11,192 nt of DNA from Planctomycetaceae bacterium (GCA_003445035.1 DLVV01000355.1:1028-12219); one strand, 5' to 3'. Shown: positions 1 through 7,247, counted from the first letter of the stretch. Numbers and translations are program-made. Notes: generated from the sequence alone by a model not told the origin.

Positions 1-84
1 GACTTCAACGGCGACGGTCGTCCCGACATCGTTGCCGGCGGCCGGGCGACTCACAACGTCAAGCTCTATGTCAACGGCCGATAG
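1..84 (+). CDS. C-terminal end of a VCBS/FG-GAP repeat protein (5' partial)
   Basis: The frame is open from the first base and stops with TAG at 82-84, leaving 27 residues. It begins DFNGDGRPDIVAGG, the Asp/Asn/Gly calcium-binding loop (DxNxDGxxD) that defines VCBS/FG-GAP repeats, followed by a short beta strand (KLYVNGR). Such repeats build the blades of secreted beta-propellers in large planctomycete surface proteins, often next to sulfatase, cytochrome or carbohydrate-binding domains. Only the last half-repeat is visible, so the full protein's role cannot be stated. The reading is firm as a repeat tail; its identity beyond that is unknown. Confidence 0.75.
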   Translation, partial: DFNGDGRPDIVAGGRATHNVKLYVNGR

Positions 85-97
85 AGAAAGGGTGTCC

Positions 98-115
98 AGC
101 CGACCCGAATCGGCT
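98..115 (+). terminator. Possible hairpin after the first gene
   Basis: AGCCGA (98-103) and TCGGCT (110-115) form a perfect 6-bp stem with a 6-base loop, 13 bases after the TAG of the upstream gene. There is no T-run after it, so it is not a canonical intrinsic terminator. A stem this short could arise by chance in GC-rich DNA. Confidence 0.2.
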
Positions 116-165
116 TGAACGGAGTCCAAAGCCAGGCCCAGTCCTTCAACAGTGGAATGTGAAAC

Positions 166-1716
166 ATGAACCCCCTGAAGATTGGCTTCAATGTCACGCT
201 GTTTGTCGTCGCGCTGACGCACGCCTGTGCGGGCTCGGAGCCGGTCAGCATCACCGTCACCATCGACCGAGGTCGCGATCTGGGGCAGAGCTTCGGTTCG
301 CTGTTCGAAGCGACCAGCGACAACGCTGCGCTGGTTGTCGGGGCCGGTTTCCAGAACGCCTACAACACGCGGTACCGAGGTGATCGTCATGCCGTGCAGT
401 TCTACATCCGACCCGTCGGCGGTGATCGTGAGATGACGGTGGAGGAACTGCCCCGATCCAACTTCACGCTGACCGGTTCTTACCTTTTCGGCCGCGACGG
501 GCTGGTCTATTCGGGTTTTGGCGGGCTGAAAACGTGGAACCCGAAATCACGAACCTGGCAGGGTTCCGGCAGCTCACACGAGACCATGCGGGTCGGCAAC
601 GCCACGCTCACATTTGCCGGCAGCAAGGTGCTTTTCGATGGGCGGACAATTCTCGAGCCGCCTGATGAAGGCAGTTACCAGTTGTTCTTCTACGCCCACG
701 GGCACCTGTGCTTCTATCACGTCAACCGCCGCGGCACTCCGTACCATCTCTATGTCAGCGATGAGGATGGATTCAGCAGGCTCTACGCGTGCCCGTGGAC
801 ACCGGAGCAGCCGCGGGTTGATCTCTCGAAGGCGGTCACACTGAGGCTGCCGGTCGTGGGTGAGACTACGTTCGCCTGGGGGCAACTGGGCCGGCAGATC
901 GTGACCGGATCCAACATCGGTGGATTCTACGTGTTCGAAGCCGGGGCCTGGCGGACGGTCCGACAGCCGACACTCGGTCGCAGTTTCCAGCTCTATTCCA
1001 GTGTGGCGTTCGGCGACCGGTTGCTGATGGGGCAGTATCCGACCGGCCGGTTGTTCGAGTACGACGGAAAAACGTTCGGGGAAAAGAGCGGTTGGCCCCC
1101 CGTCCTTCCAGGCGTATCGCGAAGTGTCCGCGAGGCGCAGACGACGATGGTCTATGGCGGCGACCTGTTCGTGGGCGTTTGGCCGTGGGCCGAAGTGTGG
1201 CGGTACAATCCCGACAGCGGCCGCTGGGTGTTCATGCGTCGCATGTTCAAGCATCCGGCCCTCTCGGACAAGATCTCGCATCCGTACGAGGTCGAGAACA
1301 AGAACCACCCGGTGCTGAACCTGTGGGGCCAGCGGGTCACCAGCCTGATCCCGAACGGTCCGGATCTCTTCATCTCGACTTCGTCCAAGGGGGTGGACAA
1401 GTGGAATCCCAAGGCGTTCCCGTTTCTCGCGCCGGAGAAGTGGAAGTCCTACGGCAAGGTCTACCGCGCCACGATGCCCGGACATCTTGCTGCTCCCACG
1501 AAGTGGACCGACGGGCCCACGACGATCGAATTCCTCGTTCGCGGGACCGAGATCGTGATCCAGCAGGACGGAAAACGAATCGGCGGGACCACGGTGACCG
1601 GCTCGCTGGCCGGACAGCTCGCCAAGGTGAAGACGTTGAAGAACGTCAGGTGGGGCGACGGCACCTATGGCCGTTTTGCCGGCAAGGCAATCAAGGGGAG
1701 CATCCACCGCGACTGA
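166..1716 (+). CDS. Exported Kelch/propeller-like protein of unknown function
   Basis: This is a 516-residue protein starting at ATG 166; only a weak GGA lies 10 bases upstream. Residues 1-23 look like a Sec signal peptide (a hydrophobic stretch ending ACA before GSEP). No classic lipobox is present. The body has irregular strands resembling propeller blades, several ending in an aromatic/Asn-Pro motif like Kelch blades: LKTWNPKSRTW (121-131), GGFYVFEAGAW (252-262), GRLFEYDGKTF (294-304), EVWRYNPDSGRW (343-354), GVDKWNPKAF (409-418). The last ~65 residues (from about 450) switch to a separate beta-rich segment with an IQQDGKRIG strand pair and a VRWGDGTYGRFAG motif, reminiscent of a LamG/concanavalin-like jelly roll. 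No catalytic residues are recognisable. It sits 81 bases after the VCBS tail and 55 bases before the next exported gene, probably co-transcribed. The function is not recognised; carbohydrate or surface binding is a guess. Confidence 0.85.
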   Translation: MNPLKIGFNVTLFVVALTHACAGSEPVSITVTIDRGRDLGQSFGSLFEATSDNAALVVGAGFQNAYNTRYRGDRHAVQFYIRPVGGDREMTVEELPRSNFTLTGSYLFGRDGLVYSGFGGLKTWNPKSRTWQGSGSSHETMRVGNATLTFAGSKVLFDGRTILEPPDEGSYQLFFYAHGHLCFYHVNRRGTPYHLYVSDEDGFSRLYACPWTPEQPRVDLSKAVTLRLPVVGETTFAWGQLGRQIVTGSNIGGFYVFEAGAWRTVRQPTLGRSFQLYSSVAFGDRLLMGQYPTGRLFEYDGKTFGEKSGWPPVLPGVSRSVREAQTTMVYGGDLFVGVWPWAEVWRYNPDSGRWVFMRRMFKHPALSDKISHPYEVENKNHPVLNLWGQRVTSLIPNGPDLFISTSSKGVDKWNPKAFPFLAPEKWKSYGKVYRATMPGHLAAPTKWTDGPTTIEFLVRGTEIVIQQDGKRIGGTTVTGSLAGQLAKVKTLKNVRWGDGTYGRFAGKAIKGSIHRD

Positions 1717-1771
1717 CGCGGCAGCCTGGCACTGCTGTGGTCGCCGAATTCCGGCCGGGGAGTGGTTTTCG

Positions 1772-3229
1772 ATGAGACAGCGACTCCTGATCACGATCGT
1801 GTTGGTCCTGGCGACGGGAGGGACGTTGGTCGCCGAAGATCGATTCGAGCCCTTTGACAGGAATCCTCGCTGGGACGCCAGCAACAATCGTTCGTCCGTC
1901 GGGGTCCGAAAACTCGTCAGGCAGGATTTCGGCTTCAGCTCGACTCATCACGCACGAGGCAAGCGGCCGGGAGAACTGGGGGGATTCGTCAACCCGTCGG
2001 CGGAACCGGCTTATTACGCGAAACGGATTCCGACCAGAACGTTCGAACACCGTCTCACGGCGTCCGGAACGGTCAACTGCACCGGTCGCCAGTTTCACGT
2101 CCTGGTGGGTTTCTTCAACAGCGGCACGCTCAAAGAGTGGCGAACACCCAACACGGTGTCGCTGAGGTTGTACGGTCGTGGAAAAGTGTTCTACGCATAC
2201 GTCGAGTACGCCACGTCCCGATGGCGGGCCGGGGGCGACAATCCTCGTCCGTTTCCGTTTTTGATCGATCGCAAGACCGGAAGCCGGCGACAGAAGGGAT
2301 TCGCCGCGGACACGCCACATCGCTGGTCGTTGACCTACGACCCCCAGGGGAACGATGGCGGCGGCACCGTGACCGCGACGATCGACGACACCACGGCCGT
2401 TTGCCATCTCGATCCACACCACAAGCAGGACGGTGCGACCTTCAACCGCTGCGGGCTGATGACGGTCATGAAGCACTGGGACGACGGCGGCGAACTGTGG
2501 CTGGACGACATCACGATCAACGGCCGGGCCGAGCATTTTGATCGTGACCCCGGCTGGGACTCGTACCAGAACCGCCGCGAATATCGGTCCGGTGACGTAC
2601 GGCCCCGGTTTGATTTTGGGTTCAGTCCGACGCGTCACTCCGGAGGACGCAAGAAAGGGGAACTCGGCGGACTGGTCTTTCGCGGTGACTGCCGGTTTGC
2701 CGATCGCATGGCATACTGCGGCGATCGACTCGAGCAACTCTCACTCGCCAAGCCGATTTCAGCCGGAGGCAAGATCTCGCTGCGTCGTGCCGTTTCGGAC
2801 AGCACCACGCTGATCGGGTTCTTTCATTCGACTCGCAGCATGAAGCCGAGCAACTCGCAGTCCTCGGGAACTCCTGACGACTTTCTCGGCCTGGCCATCG
2901 AGGGCCCCAGTCGCGACGGGTTTTTTCTGTATCCGCTCTATCGCTTCAACGGGGATCTGCACGGGGTCGCACGAGGGAAAGATCGTCCCGTGATCCTGCC
3001 GAACCGGAAATCTCACGACTGGACCTTCCGGTACACCCCCACCGGAGCCGGCGGACGGGGACAGATCACCGTCACCCTGGATCGTCAGGAAACCGTCCTG
3101 GATCTGGGACAAGCACATCGTTTGGCCCGAACCCACTTCAATCGGTTCGGGATCATCACCACGTGGATCGATGGCAATGGTCAACGGGTATACTTCGACG
3201 ACTTGACCTATACGGCCAGTCAGAAATGA
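1772..3229 (+). CDS. Exported tandem-module protein (two ~225-residue LamG-like repeats)
   Basis: A 485-residue product. The frame is open from 1667, but ATG 1772 is preferred: GGGGAG lies 9 bases upstream and the new N-terminus is a clean signal peptide (MRQRLLITIVLVLATGG, cleavage near LVA/ED at 19-22). The rest is one module repeated twice with an offset of ~228 residues. Paired landmarks are FDRNPRWD (28) with FDRDPGWD (256), DFGFSSTHH (52) with DFGFSPTRHS (281), GELGGFV (67) with GELGGLV (296), LVGFFNSG (111) with LIGFFHST (347), FNRCGLMT (224) with FNRFGIIT (456), and LWLDDITING (242) with VYFDDLTYTA (473). The strand pattern and the closing DD-T motif suggest a concanavalin/LamG-like jelly roll; this is inferred. 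Similar sequences are familiar from planctomycete genomes as hypothetical proteins. No catalytic site is recognised. The gene ends 7 bases before the next one, indicating an operon. Confidence 0.9.
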   Translation: MRQRLLITIVLVLATGGTLVAEDRFEPFDRNPRWDASNNRSSVGVRKLVRQDFGFSSTHHARGKRPGELGGFVNPSAEPAYYAKRIPTRTFEHRLTASGTVNCTGRQFHVLVGFFNSGTLKEWRTPNTVSLRLYGRGKVFYAYVEYATSRWRAGGDNPRPFPFLIDRKTGSRRQKGFAADTPHRWSLTYDPQGNDGGGTVTATIDDTTAVCHLDPHHKQDGATFNRCGLMTVMKHWDDGGELWLDDITINGRAEHFDRDPGWDSYQNRREYRSGDVRPRFDFGFSPTRHSGGRKKGELGGLVFRGDCRFADRMAYCGDRLEQLSLAKPISAGGKISLRRAVSDSTTLIGFFHSTRSMKPSNSQSSGTPDDFLGLAIEGPSRDGFFLYPLYRFNGDLHGVARGKDRPVILPNRKSHDWTFRYTPTGAGGRGQITVTLDRQETVLDLGQAHRLARTHFNRFGIITTWIDGNGQRVYFDDLTYTASQK

Positions 3230-3236
3230 GAGCAGC

Positions 3237-3854
3237 ATGAAGATCGGCATCCTGGGTGGTACGGGACGCATGGGACAGGGGCTGGCGCGCGGTTACGCCG
3301 CGGTGGGCCACGAGGTCTTCCTGGGGAGTCGCTCGCCTCAGCGAGCCGCTGACATCGCGTCGGAACTGGCTGGCGGGATAAGTGGTGGTTCCCTGTCCGA
3401 GGCGGCTGAGTTCGGAGAGTTGGTCGTCCTGGCGGTCCCGTTCGGCGATGCGGCTGAGATCGTCGAGGCGGTTCAGGATTCCCTGGCCGAGAAAATCGTC
3501 ATCGACATCACCAATCCCTTCGGTGCAGTGCCGCCGGGGCAGGTAGCCGGCATCGAAAACAACAGTCGGGCGGCAGCCTCGGCACGATGGGTGGCCGCCT
3601 ACAAGACAACGTTCTGGAAAACACTCGATGGGGGCCGGGGCCACGATGGTCAGCCTCTGGACGTGTTCGTGTGCAGCCTGGATGCCGAGGCGAAGGCCGT
3701 CGTGATGGAGTTGATCACTGCCACGGGGTTCCGGGCGGTTGACTGCGGAGGTTTCGAAAACGCCCGCACGCTCGACCTGATGGTCCCGCTGATGATCGAA
3801 CTCGACGGTCGTCACCAGACCGACGCCAGGTCATCCTGGAAGTTCCTCGGTTGA
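3237..3854 (+). CDS. NADPH:F420-reductase-like (Fno/NpdG family) NAD(P)-binding oxidoreductase
   Basis: A 205-residue cytosolic Rossmann protein, close to the family's usual length. The nucleotide-binding loop GGTGRMGQG (7-15) follows the first strand, and GSRSPQRA (30-37) at the end of the second strand carries Ser/Arg residues typical of NADP preference. VVLAVPFG (63-70) and IVIDITNPF (87-95) are the later strands. WVAAYKTTFWKTL (118-130) matches the position of the family's V-K-A-F-N-T segment. The VFVCSLDAEAK stretch (143-153) and the GF-A-V-D-C-G-G segment (164-172) are also family-like, as is the C-terminal SWKFL. The family moves hydride between NADPH and coenzyme F420 in archaea and actinobacteria, but many bacterial homologues have no proven F420 link, so the substrate is left open. 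ATG 3237 has GAGAG 4 bases upstream, 7 bases after the preceding stop, so translation is probably coupled. Confidence 0.85.
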   Translation: MKIGILGGTGRMGQGLARGYAAVGHEVFLGSRSPQRAADIASELAGGISGGSLSEAAEFGELVVLAVPFGDAAEIVEAVQDSLAEKIVIDITNPFGAVPPGQVAGIENNSRAAASARWVAAYKTTFWKTLDGGRGHDGQPLDVFVCSLDAEAKAVVMELITATGFRAVDCGGFENARTLDLMVPLMIELDGRHQTDARSSWKFLG

Positions 3855-3922
3855 GTCGTCCTTGCCGGGTACGGATTTCGGCCGAATGCGGTCGATCGGG
3901 AAGTTCCGAGCGTTCCTGACAA

Positions 3923-4666
3923 CTACCAGGTGACTTGCCGCTCGTATGCCGCGTGAGCCTGGAGATCCTGGGCGGCGGCCGTGCCGTGGTAGATGAACCC
4001 GAGGTTCCGCCGGTGGCCGTCCGTACGATTCGGACCCGTTCGGTGAATCACGTTGGCGTGATGGACGAGCACGTCACCGGCTTCGACCTCGACGGCAATT
4101 TCCGGGTAAGTTGCCGTGTCGGGTGGACCGACCAGCCCGCGGCTGGCTCCCAGGACGCCCGAGGGCGCGTGCGGAAGGATCTCGAGGACATGGGATCCAC
4201 GGAGGCAGGAGATCGGCCCGCTCTCAGCAGGCTGCCCGTCGAGTGCCAGCGTCGCGACCAGGGCGAGTGGCGGCTCAAAGAACATGTAGGCGTTGTCCTG
4301 GTGATAGGGGAATTCGTAGCTCGATCCCGGCGGCTTGTCGATGTACTGGATCCCGTCGGCCACTGGTTCGTCGCCGAGCAGTGTGCGGGCCAAATCGTTC
4401 AGCGTGGGCGAGTCCAGCAGGTTCCGCAGAAAGTCCGAGAGATCCTGCATTCGGAAGACGCACCGCACCGCCGAGGCGGTACGGCCGGAAGACGCCTCGG
4501 TCTCGTCGTCGAAGTACATGCGGTCGTAACCACCGGAGGCGACCACTTCGTCGACGACACGTTCGACCTCGGCCGTCACGTCTTGCAGCAGGTCGGCCTC
4601 AAACAGCCCCCTGGCCACCACGAATCCGTTGGCACGAAACTGCTCGACGAGGTTTTCCAGGTTCAT
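3923..4666 (-). CDS. Phytanoyl-CoA dioxygenase (PhyH) family Fe(II)/2-oxoglutarate oxygenase
   Basis: A 247-residue enzyme. The frame is open 43 codons further upstream, but ATG 4666 is chosen: GGAG lies 7 bases before it and the residue-10 to -17 segment (FRANGFVV) is the usual PhyH beginning. The iron-binding facial triad is visible: H122 and D124 in YHQDNAYMF, and H208 in GDVLVHHANVIHRTGPN. R219/R220 (GHRRNLGF) fit the 2-oxoglutarate carboxylate anchor. The GPISCLRGSHVLEILPH segment (150-166) is the conserved strand pair between them. It should hydroxylate a small molecule using Fe(II), O2 and 2-oxoglutarate; the substrate cannot be read, and bacterial members rarely act on phytanoyl-CoA itself. 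It is cytosolic. It converges with the oxidoreductase gene (68-base gap) and diverges from the spermidine-synthase-like gene. Its 5' region can fold so that the Shine-Dalgarno is buried. Confidence 0.92.
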   Translation of the reverse strand: MNLENLVEQFRANGFVVARGLFEADLLQDVTAEVERVVDEVVASGGYDRMYFDDETEASSGRTASAVRCVFRMQDLSDFLRNLLDSPTLNDLARTLLGDEPVADGIQYIDKPPGSSYEFPYHQDNAYMFFEPPLALVATLALDGQPAESGPISCLRGSHVLEILPHAPSGVLGASRGLVGPPDTATYPEIAVEVEAGDVLVHHANVIHRTGPNRTDGHRRNLGFIYHGTAAAQDLQAHAAYERQVTW

Positions 4667-4673
4667 GTCAATT

Positions 4674-4705
4674 CTCCGGACTGGCTGACGAGGAGATGTC
4701 CGGAG
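4674..4705 (-). promoter_or_regulatory. Hairpin burying the Shine-Dalgarno of the dioxygenase gene
   Basis: CTCCGGAC (4674-4681) and GTCCGGAG (4698-4705) are perfect 8-base complements around a 16-base loop. On the minus-strand transcript the 3' arm contains the GGAG Shine-Dalgarno (4677 to 4674) and ends 7 bases before the ATG, so a folded stem would block ribosome binding. The loop also carries a CTCCT stretch that could pair with a Shine-Dalgarno. Seen directly as sequence complementarity; regulation is inferred. Confidence 0.5.
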
Positions 4706-4714
4706 TTTCCCGGA
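4699..4714 (-). promoter_or_regulatory. Alternative hairpin that would free the Shine-Dalgarno
   Basis: TCCGG (4699-4703) and CCGGA (4710-4714) form a 5-bp stem with a 6-base loop. The arm at 4699-4703 is shared with the Shine-Dalgarno-burying hairpin at 4674-4705, so the two cannot form together. The stem is short and by itself weak evidence. Confidence 0.3.
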
Positions 4715-4738
4715 TCCAAAGCTTGTTCGAAAGTACAA

Positions 4739-4798
4739 CAGGCGGCCGACCGGAGCCAGTTCGTCTTTTGTCGGATTGGACGAGCGGTCGGCCACCTG
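4739..4798 (-). repeat. 14-base imperfect inverted repeat in the dioxygenase leader
   Basis: Arms 4739-4752 (CAGGCGGCCGACCG) and 4785-4798 (CGGTCGGCCACCTG) pair at 13 of 14 positions, with one C/A mismatch, around a 32-base interval. Inside it, TCGTC (4761-4765) and GACGA (4779-4783) add a nested 5-bp stem. It lies 73-132 bases before the dioxygenase start. It may be a leader RNA hairpin, a protein-binding dyad, or chance; no T-run makes it a terminator. Confidence 0.5.
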
Positions 4799-4857
4799 GA
4801 GACCTTCGTCACAGGCGTGAACAGGGGCACCACGTGCTTTGTGTCACTGTCTCCAGT

Positions 4858-4886
4858 TTCCCAATCCGGACGGTCCGCGTCATACT
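4858..4886 (+). promoter_or_regulatory. Weak sigma-70-like promoter before the spermidine-synthase-like gene
   Basis: TTCCCA (4858-4863) and CATACT (4881-4886) each match four of six consensus bases and are separated by 17 bases. Transcription would start near 4893, giving a leader of about 110 bases to ATG 5005. This is the best candidate seen in the gap but only moderate. Confidence 0.25.
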
Positions 4887-5004
4887 TGGGGGGTTCACCA
4901 AGCCGGTCTCCGCGACGCTTTCACGGTTCGGGACAGTCCAGGAGGATCCCGTTGGCTCCGCCATCGCGGATGTCTCGCCGCCGGTTGAGACGGACCATGA
5001 GATC

Positions 5005-7188
5005 ATGAAGTTGCGGACGGCCCTGGCAGTGCACACGGTGGCGATCTTTCTGAGTGCTGCGCTGCTGTTTTCGGTGCAACCGCTGTTTGCCCGGATGGTA
5101 TTGCCGTCACTCGGCGGTGCGCCGGCCGTTTGGAATTCGTGCCTGTTCTTCTTCCAGGGGGTTTTGCTGGCCGGATACCTGTATGTCCACGTCACCTCCA
5201 GGTTCCTGGCACCACGACGACAGTTGATGCTGCACGGGGCGGTGCTTTTCCTGCCCCTGCTGTGCCTGCCCATCGTGCTTCGGCAACCACTGGAGGGTGG
5301 TGATCCGGTTCTCAGGTTGCTCGTGATCCTGGGAGTCTCGCTGGGCGGCCCGGTCTTTGCCGTCTGCACGACAACGCCGTTGTTGCAGAAGTGGTTTTCG
5401 TCCGGCCGGCATCCGTTGGCCGACGATCCGTACTTCCTGTATGCGGCCAGTAATCTCGGCAGCATGGTGGCGTTGCTGAGCTACCCCATCCTGCTGGAAC
5501 CCAACCTGACGCTGGTCCAGCAGAGCCACGTGTGGGCCTGCGGTTATGGAGCGGTGGTGGTGCTGACCCTGGCCTGCGGCGTGATGCTGTGGCGGCAGGG
5601 ACCGCAACCGCTGTTGGTTGCCCCCGTGTCCGAAGACGATCCGCCTCTCGAAGCGGCCGGACGGTCGCGATGGCTGTGGGTGCTGTTTTCGTTTGTTCCG
5701 GCCAGTTGGCTGTTGGCCGTCACCACCAAGGTCACCGGTGAACTGGTCCCCATCCCGATGCTCTGGGTGGTGCCGCTGTCGATTTACCTGCTGACTTACA
5801 TCCTGGCATTTTCGCGCTGGCAGCCGATGTCGCACGTGTGGATGGTTCGGTCATTTCCGGTCGCCATCCTGCTGCTGTTGTTTCTCCGAACCGATTCGGT
5901 TCTGCAGGAGATGGTCAAGCACCTGGCCGTGTTCTTCGTGGGGTCGATGGTCTTTCACGGAGAACTGGCCCGTCGCCGGCCCGGGACCTCACGGTTGACC
6001 GCGTTCTATGTCTGGATGGCCGTCGGCGGATGGCTGGGGGGGATGTTCAATTCGCTTGTCGGCCCGTTGTTGTTTCCGTCCTACTGGGAATACCCACTGA
6101 CACTGTTACTGGCCTGTCTTCTGTTCTGGAGGTTTCGTTCCGAACACGACCCGAAACAGGGCAACTGGTGGGTGTTCCTTCCCGAGGGCCTGGCTGTGGC
6201 CGTGGTCCTGCTGCTGGCTGTTGCCCGCGGATCGCTCGTGGACGGACTGGTGACGGTGGTTCCACTGGTGGTCCTGGGTTTCCTGGCCAAGCGGCTCACG
6301 CTGGTGTTCGCCCTGGGAGTCGGCGTGGTGTTGCTGGCCACCGAGTTCGGAGACCTGTTCCAGGACCAGAAGGCGGTGTTGCATTCGGAGCGGACCTTCT
6401 TCGGCGTCCACCGCGTGCTCCGAGATGTCGAAACCGGGTTTCACGAACTGCACCACGGCCGCACGATGCACGGCATGCAGAGCACCGAGCCGTCACGTCG
6501 TCACGAACCGTTGGCCTACTTTCACCGGTCCGGGCCTCTCGGCCAGGTGTTTGGTGAGTTCAGCGGCGAGAGGGCCAAGTCCCGGATCGCTGTCGTCGGC
6601 CTCGGGACCGGGACGATGGTCGCCTACCGGGAACCCGGCCAGCACTTCACGTTCTACGAGATCGATCCCTCGATAAAGAGGATCGCCGAATCGCCACACC
6701 TGTTCACCTATCTCAGCGACAGCGGATCCGACGCATACGACATCGTGGTCGGAGACGGACGGTTGATGCTGGCCCGTGCGAAGGACAGGTCCTTCGGCAT
6801 GATCATCCTCGATGCTTTCAGTTCCGATGTCATACCGGTGCACCTGCTGACTCGAGAGGCGTTGGCGCTGTATTACAGGAAGTTGTCCGAGGATGGCTTC
6901 CTGGTGATCCACATCAGCAATCCCCATGTCAGCCTGGGGCCGGTCCTGGGGAACCTGGCCGCGGATGCGGGTTCGCGGTGCTGGATTTGCCGCGACCAGT
7001 TCGTGCCGACTGGTCTTCGGGAAACGGGCCGGGAACCCACCCTTTACGCGGTGATCGCTCGCGACGAAGCCCATCTCAGGGGGCTGCTGGACAGCAAGTC
7101 GGATCTTCCGTGGATCGAGATCACCCCGGATAAACCGGGAGCGGCATGGACGGACGACTTCTCGGATGTCTTCAACATCCTCAGGTAG
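5005..7188 (+). CDS. Membrane-fused spermidine-synthase-like protein
   Basis: A 727-residue protein starting at ATG 5005. The frame is open far upstream, but that part is antisense to the dioxygenase gene, whereas residue 4 onward begins the family's first membrane helix. The Shine-Dalgarno is weak. Residues ~1-450 carry roughly a dozen or more hydrophobic helices, with the conserved start FSVQPLFARMVLPSLGGAPAVW (22-43) and DPYFLYAASNLGS (141-153). The C-terminal part is a spermidine-synthase-like, S-adenosylmethionine-binding Rossmann domain: ERTFFGVHRV (462-471), HGRTMHGMQ (484-492), GLGTGTM (532-538, nucleotide loop), YEIDP (551-555), GDGRL (583-587), LDAFSSDVIPVHLLT (602-616), and TDDFSDVF (716-723) at the end. 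The usual GGGDG loop of true spermidine synthases is replaced, so polyamine synthesis is uncertain; the transferred group and acceptor are unknown. It is located in the inner membrane with the enzyme domain probably cytosolic. Confidence 0.9.
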   Translation: MKLRTALAVHTVAIFLSAALLFSVQPLFARMVLPSLGGAPAVWNSCLFFFQGVLLAGYLYVHVTSRFLAPRRQLMLHGAVLFLPLLCLPIVLRQPLEGGDPVLRLLVILGVSLGGPVFAVCTTTPLLQKWFSSGRHPLADDPYFLYAASNLGSMVALLSYPILLEPNLTLVQQSHVWACGYGAVVVLTLACGVMLWRQGPQPLLVAPVSEDDPPLEAAGRSRWLWVLFSFVPASWLLAVTTKVTGELVPIPMLWVVPLSIYLLTYILAFSRWQPMSHVWMVRSFPVAILLLLFLRTDSVLQEMVKHLAVFFVGSMVFHGELARRRPGTSRLTAFYVWMAVGGWLGGMFNSLVGPLLFPSYWEYPLTLLLACLLFWRFRSEHDPKQGNWWVFLPEGLAVAVVLLLAVARGSLVDGLVTVVPLVVLGFLAKRLTLVFALGVGVVLLATEFGDLFQDQKAVLHSERTFFGVHRVLRDVETGFHELHHGRTMHGMQSTEPSRRHEPLAYFHRSGPLGQVFGEFSGERAKSRIAVVGLGTGTMVAYREPGQHFTFYEIDPSIKRIAESPHLFTYLSDSGSDAYDIVVGDGRLMLARAKDRSFGMIILDAFSSDVIPVHLLTREALALYYRKLSEDGFLVIHISNPHVSLGPVLGNLAADAGSRCWICRDQFVPTGLRETGREPTLYAVIARDEAHLRGLLDSKSDLPWIEITPDKPGAAWTDDFSDVFNILR

Positions 7189-7193
7189 CAGCG

Positions 7194-7218
7194 GGTTCGG
7201 GCGAACAGTTCGTGAACC
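7194..7218. repeat. Nested GTTC/GAAC dyads after the spermidine-synthase-like gene
   Basis: Between GGTTC (7194-7198) and GAACC (7214-7218) sit GAAC (7203-7206) and GTTC (7208-7211), giving four alternating half-sites in 25 bases. GAAC-N7-GAAC (7203-7217) also fits the spacing of the alphaproteobacterial LexA box, which may be coincidence. It lies 30 bases before the -35 of the next promoter, so an operator is possible. It starts 6 bases after the stop at 7188, so a weak terminator is also possible, although no T-run follows. Confidence 0.3.
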
Positions 7219-7247
7219 GGTCAGCCACCGTCTTGAAGGTCGGCGTC

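Larger units (their letters stand above)
4667..5004. other. 338-base divergent intergenic region with structured DNA
   Basis: This gap lies between the start codons of the dioxygenase gene (minus) and the spermidine-synthase-like gene (plus). Frames run through it on both strands, but neither extension shows protein-family features, and better-supported starts lie at 4666 and 5005. The half near the dioxygenase gene holds three inverted repeats (4674-4705, 4699-4714, 4739-4798). The other half has a weak sigma-70-like promoter at 4858-4886. An AGGAGG at 4940-4945 has no in-frame ATG/GTG/TTG start at a suitable distance, so it is probably not a used ribosome site. No promoter for the minus-strand gene stood out. 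Confidence 0.7.

Noticed and set aside
574..1887. A 437-codon open frame on the minus strand
   Set aside because: It is antisense to the propeller gene. Its translation is low-complexity, rich in Arg/Pro/His/Val with no motif, as expected from the opposite strand of GC-rich coding DNA.
1691..2737. A 348-codon open frame on the minus strand
   Set aside because: It is antisense to the duplicated exported protein, with no recognisable motifs.
3877..3886. A perfect 10-base palindrome (TTCGGCCGAA) between two convergent genes, considered as a terminator
   Set aside because: It has no loop and no T-run, and palindromes of this length are common in GC-rich DNA.
4111..5004. A 298-codon upstream extension of the spermidine-synthase-like frame
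   Set aside because: It overlaps the dioxygenase gene in antisense and is Arg/Pro-rich without family similarity, whereas the family's N-terminus begins at 5005.
3935..5008. A 357-codon plus-strand frame
   Set aside because: It is antisense to the dioxygenase gene, whose H-x-D...H...R motif fixes the coding strand.
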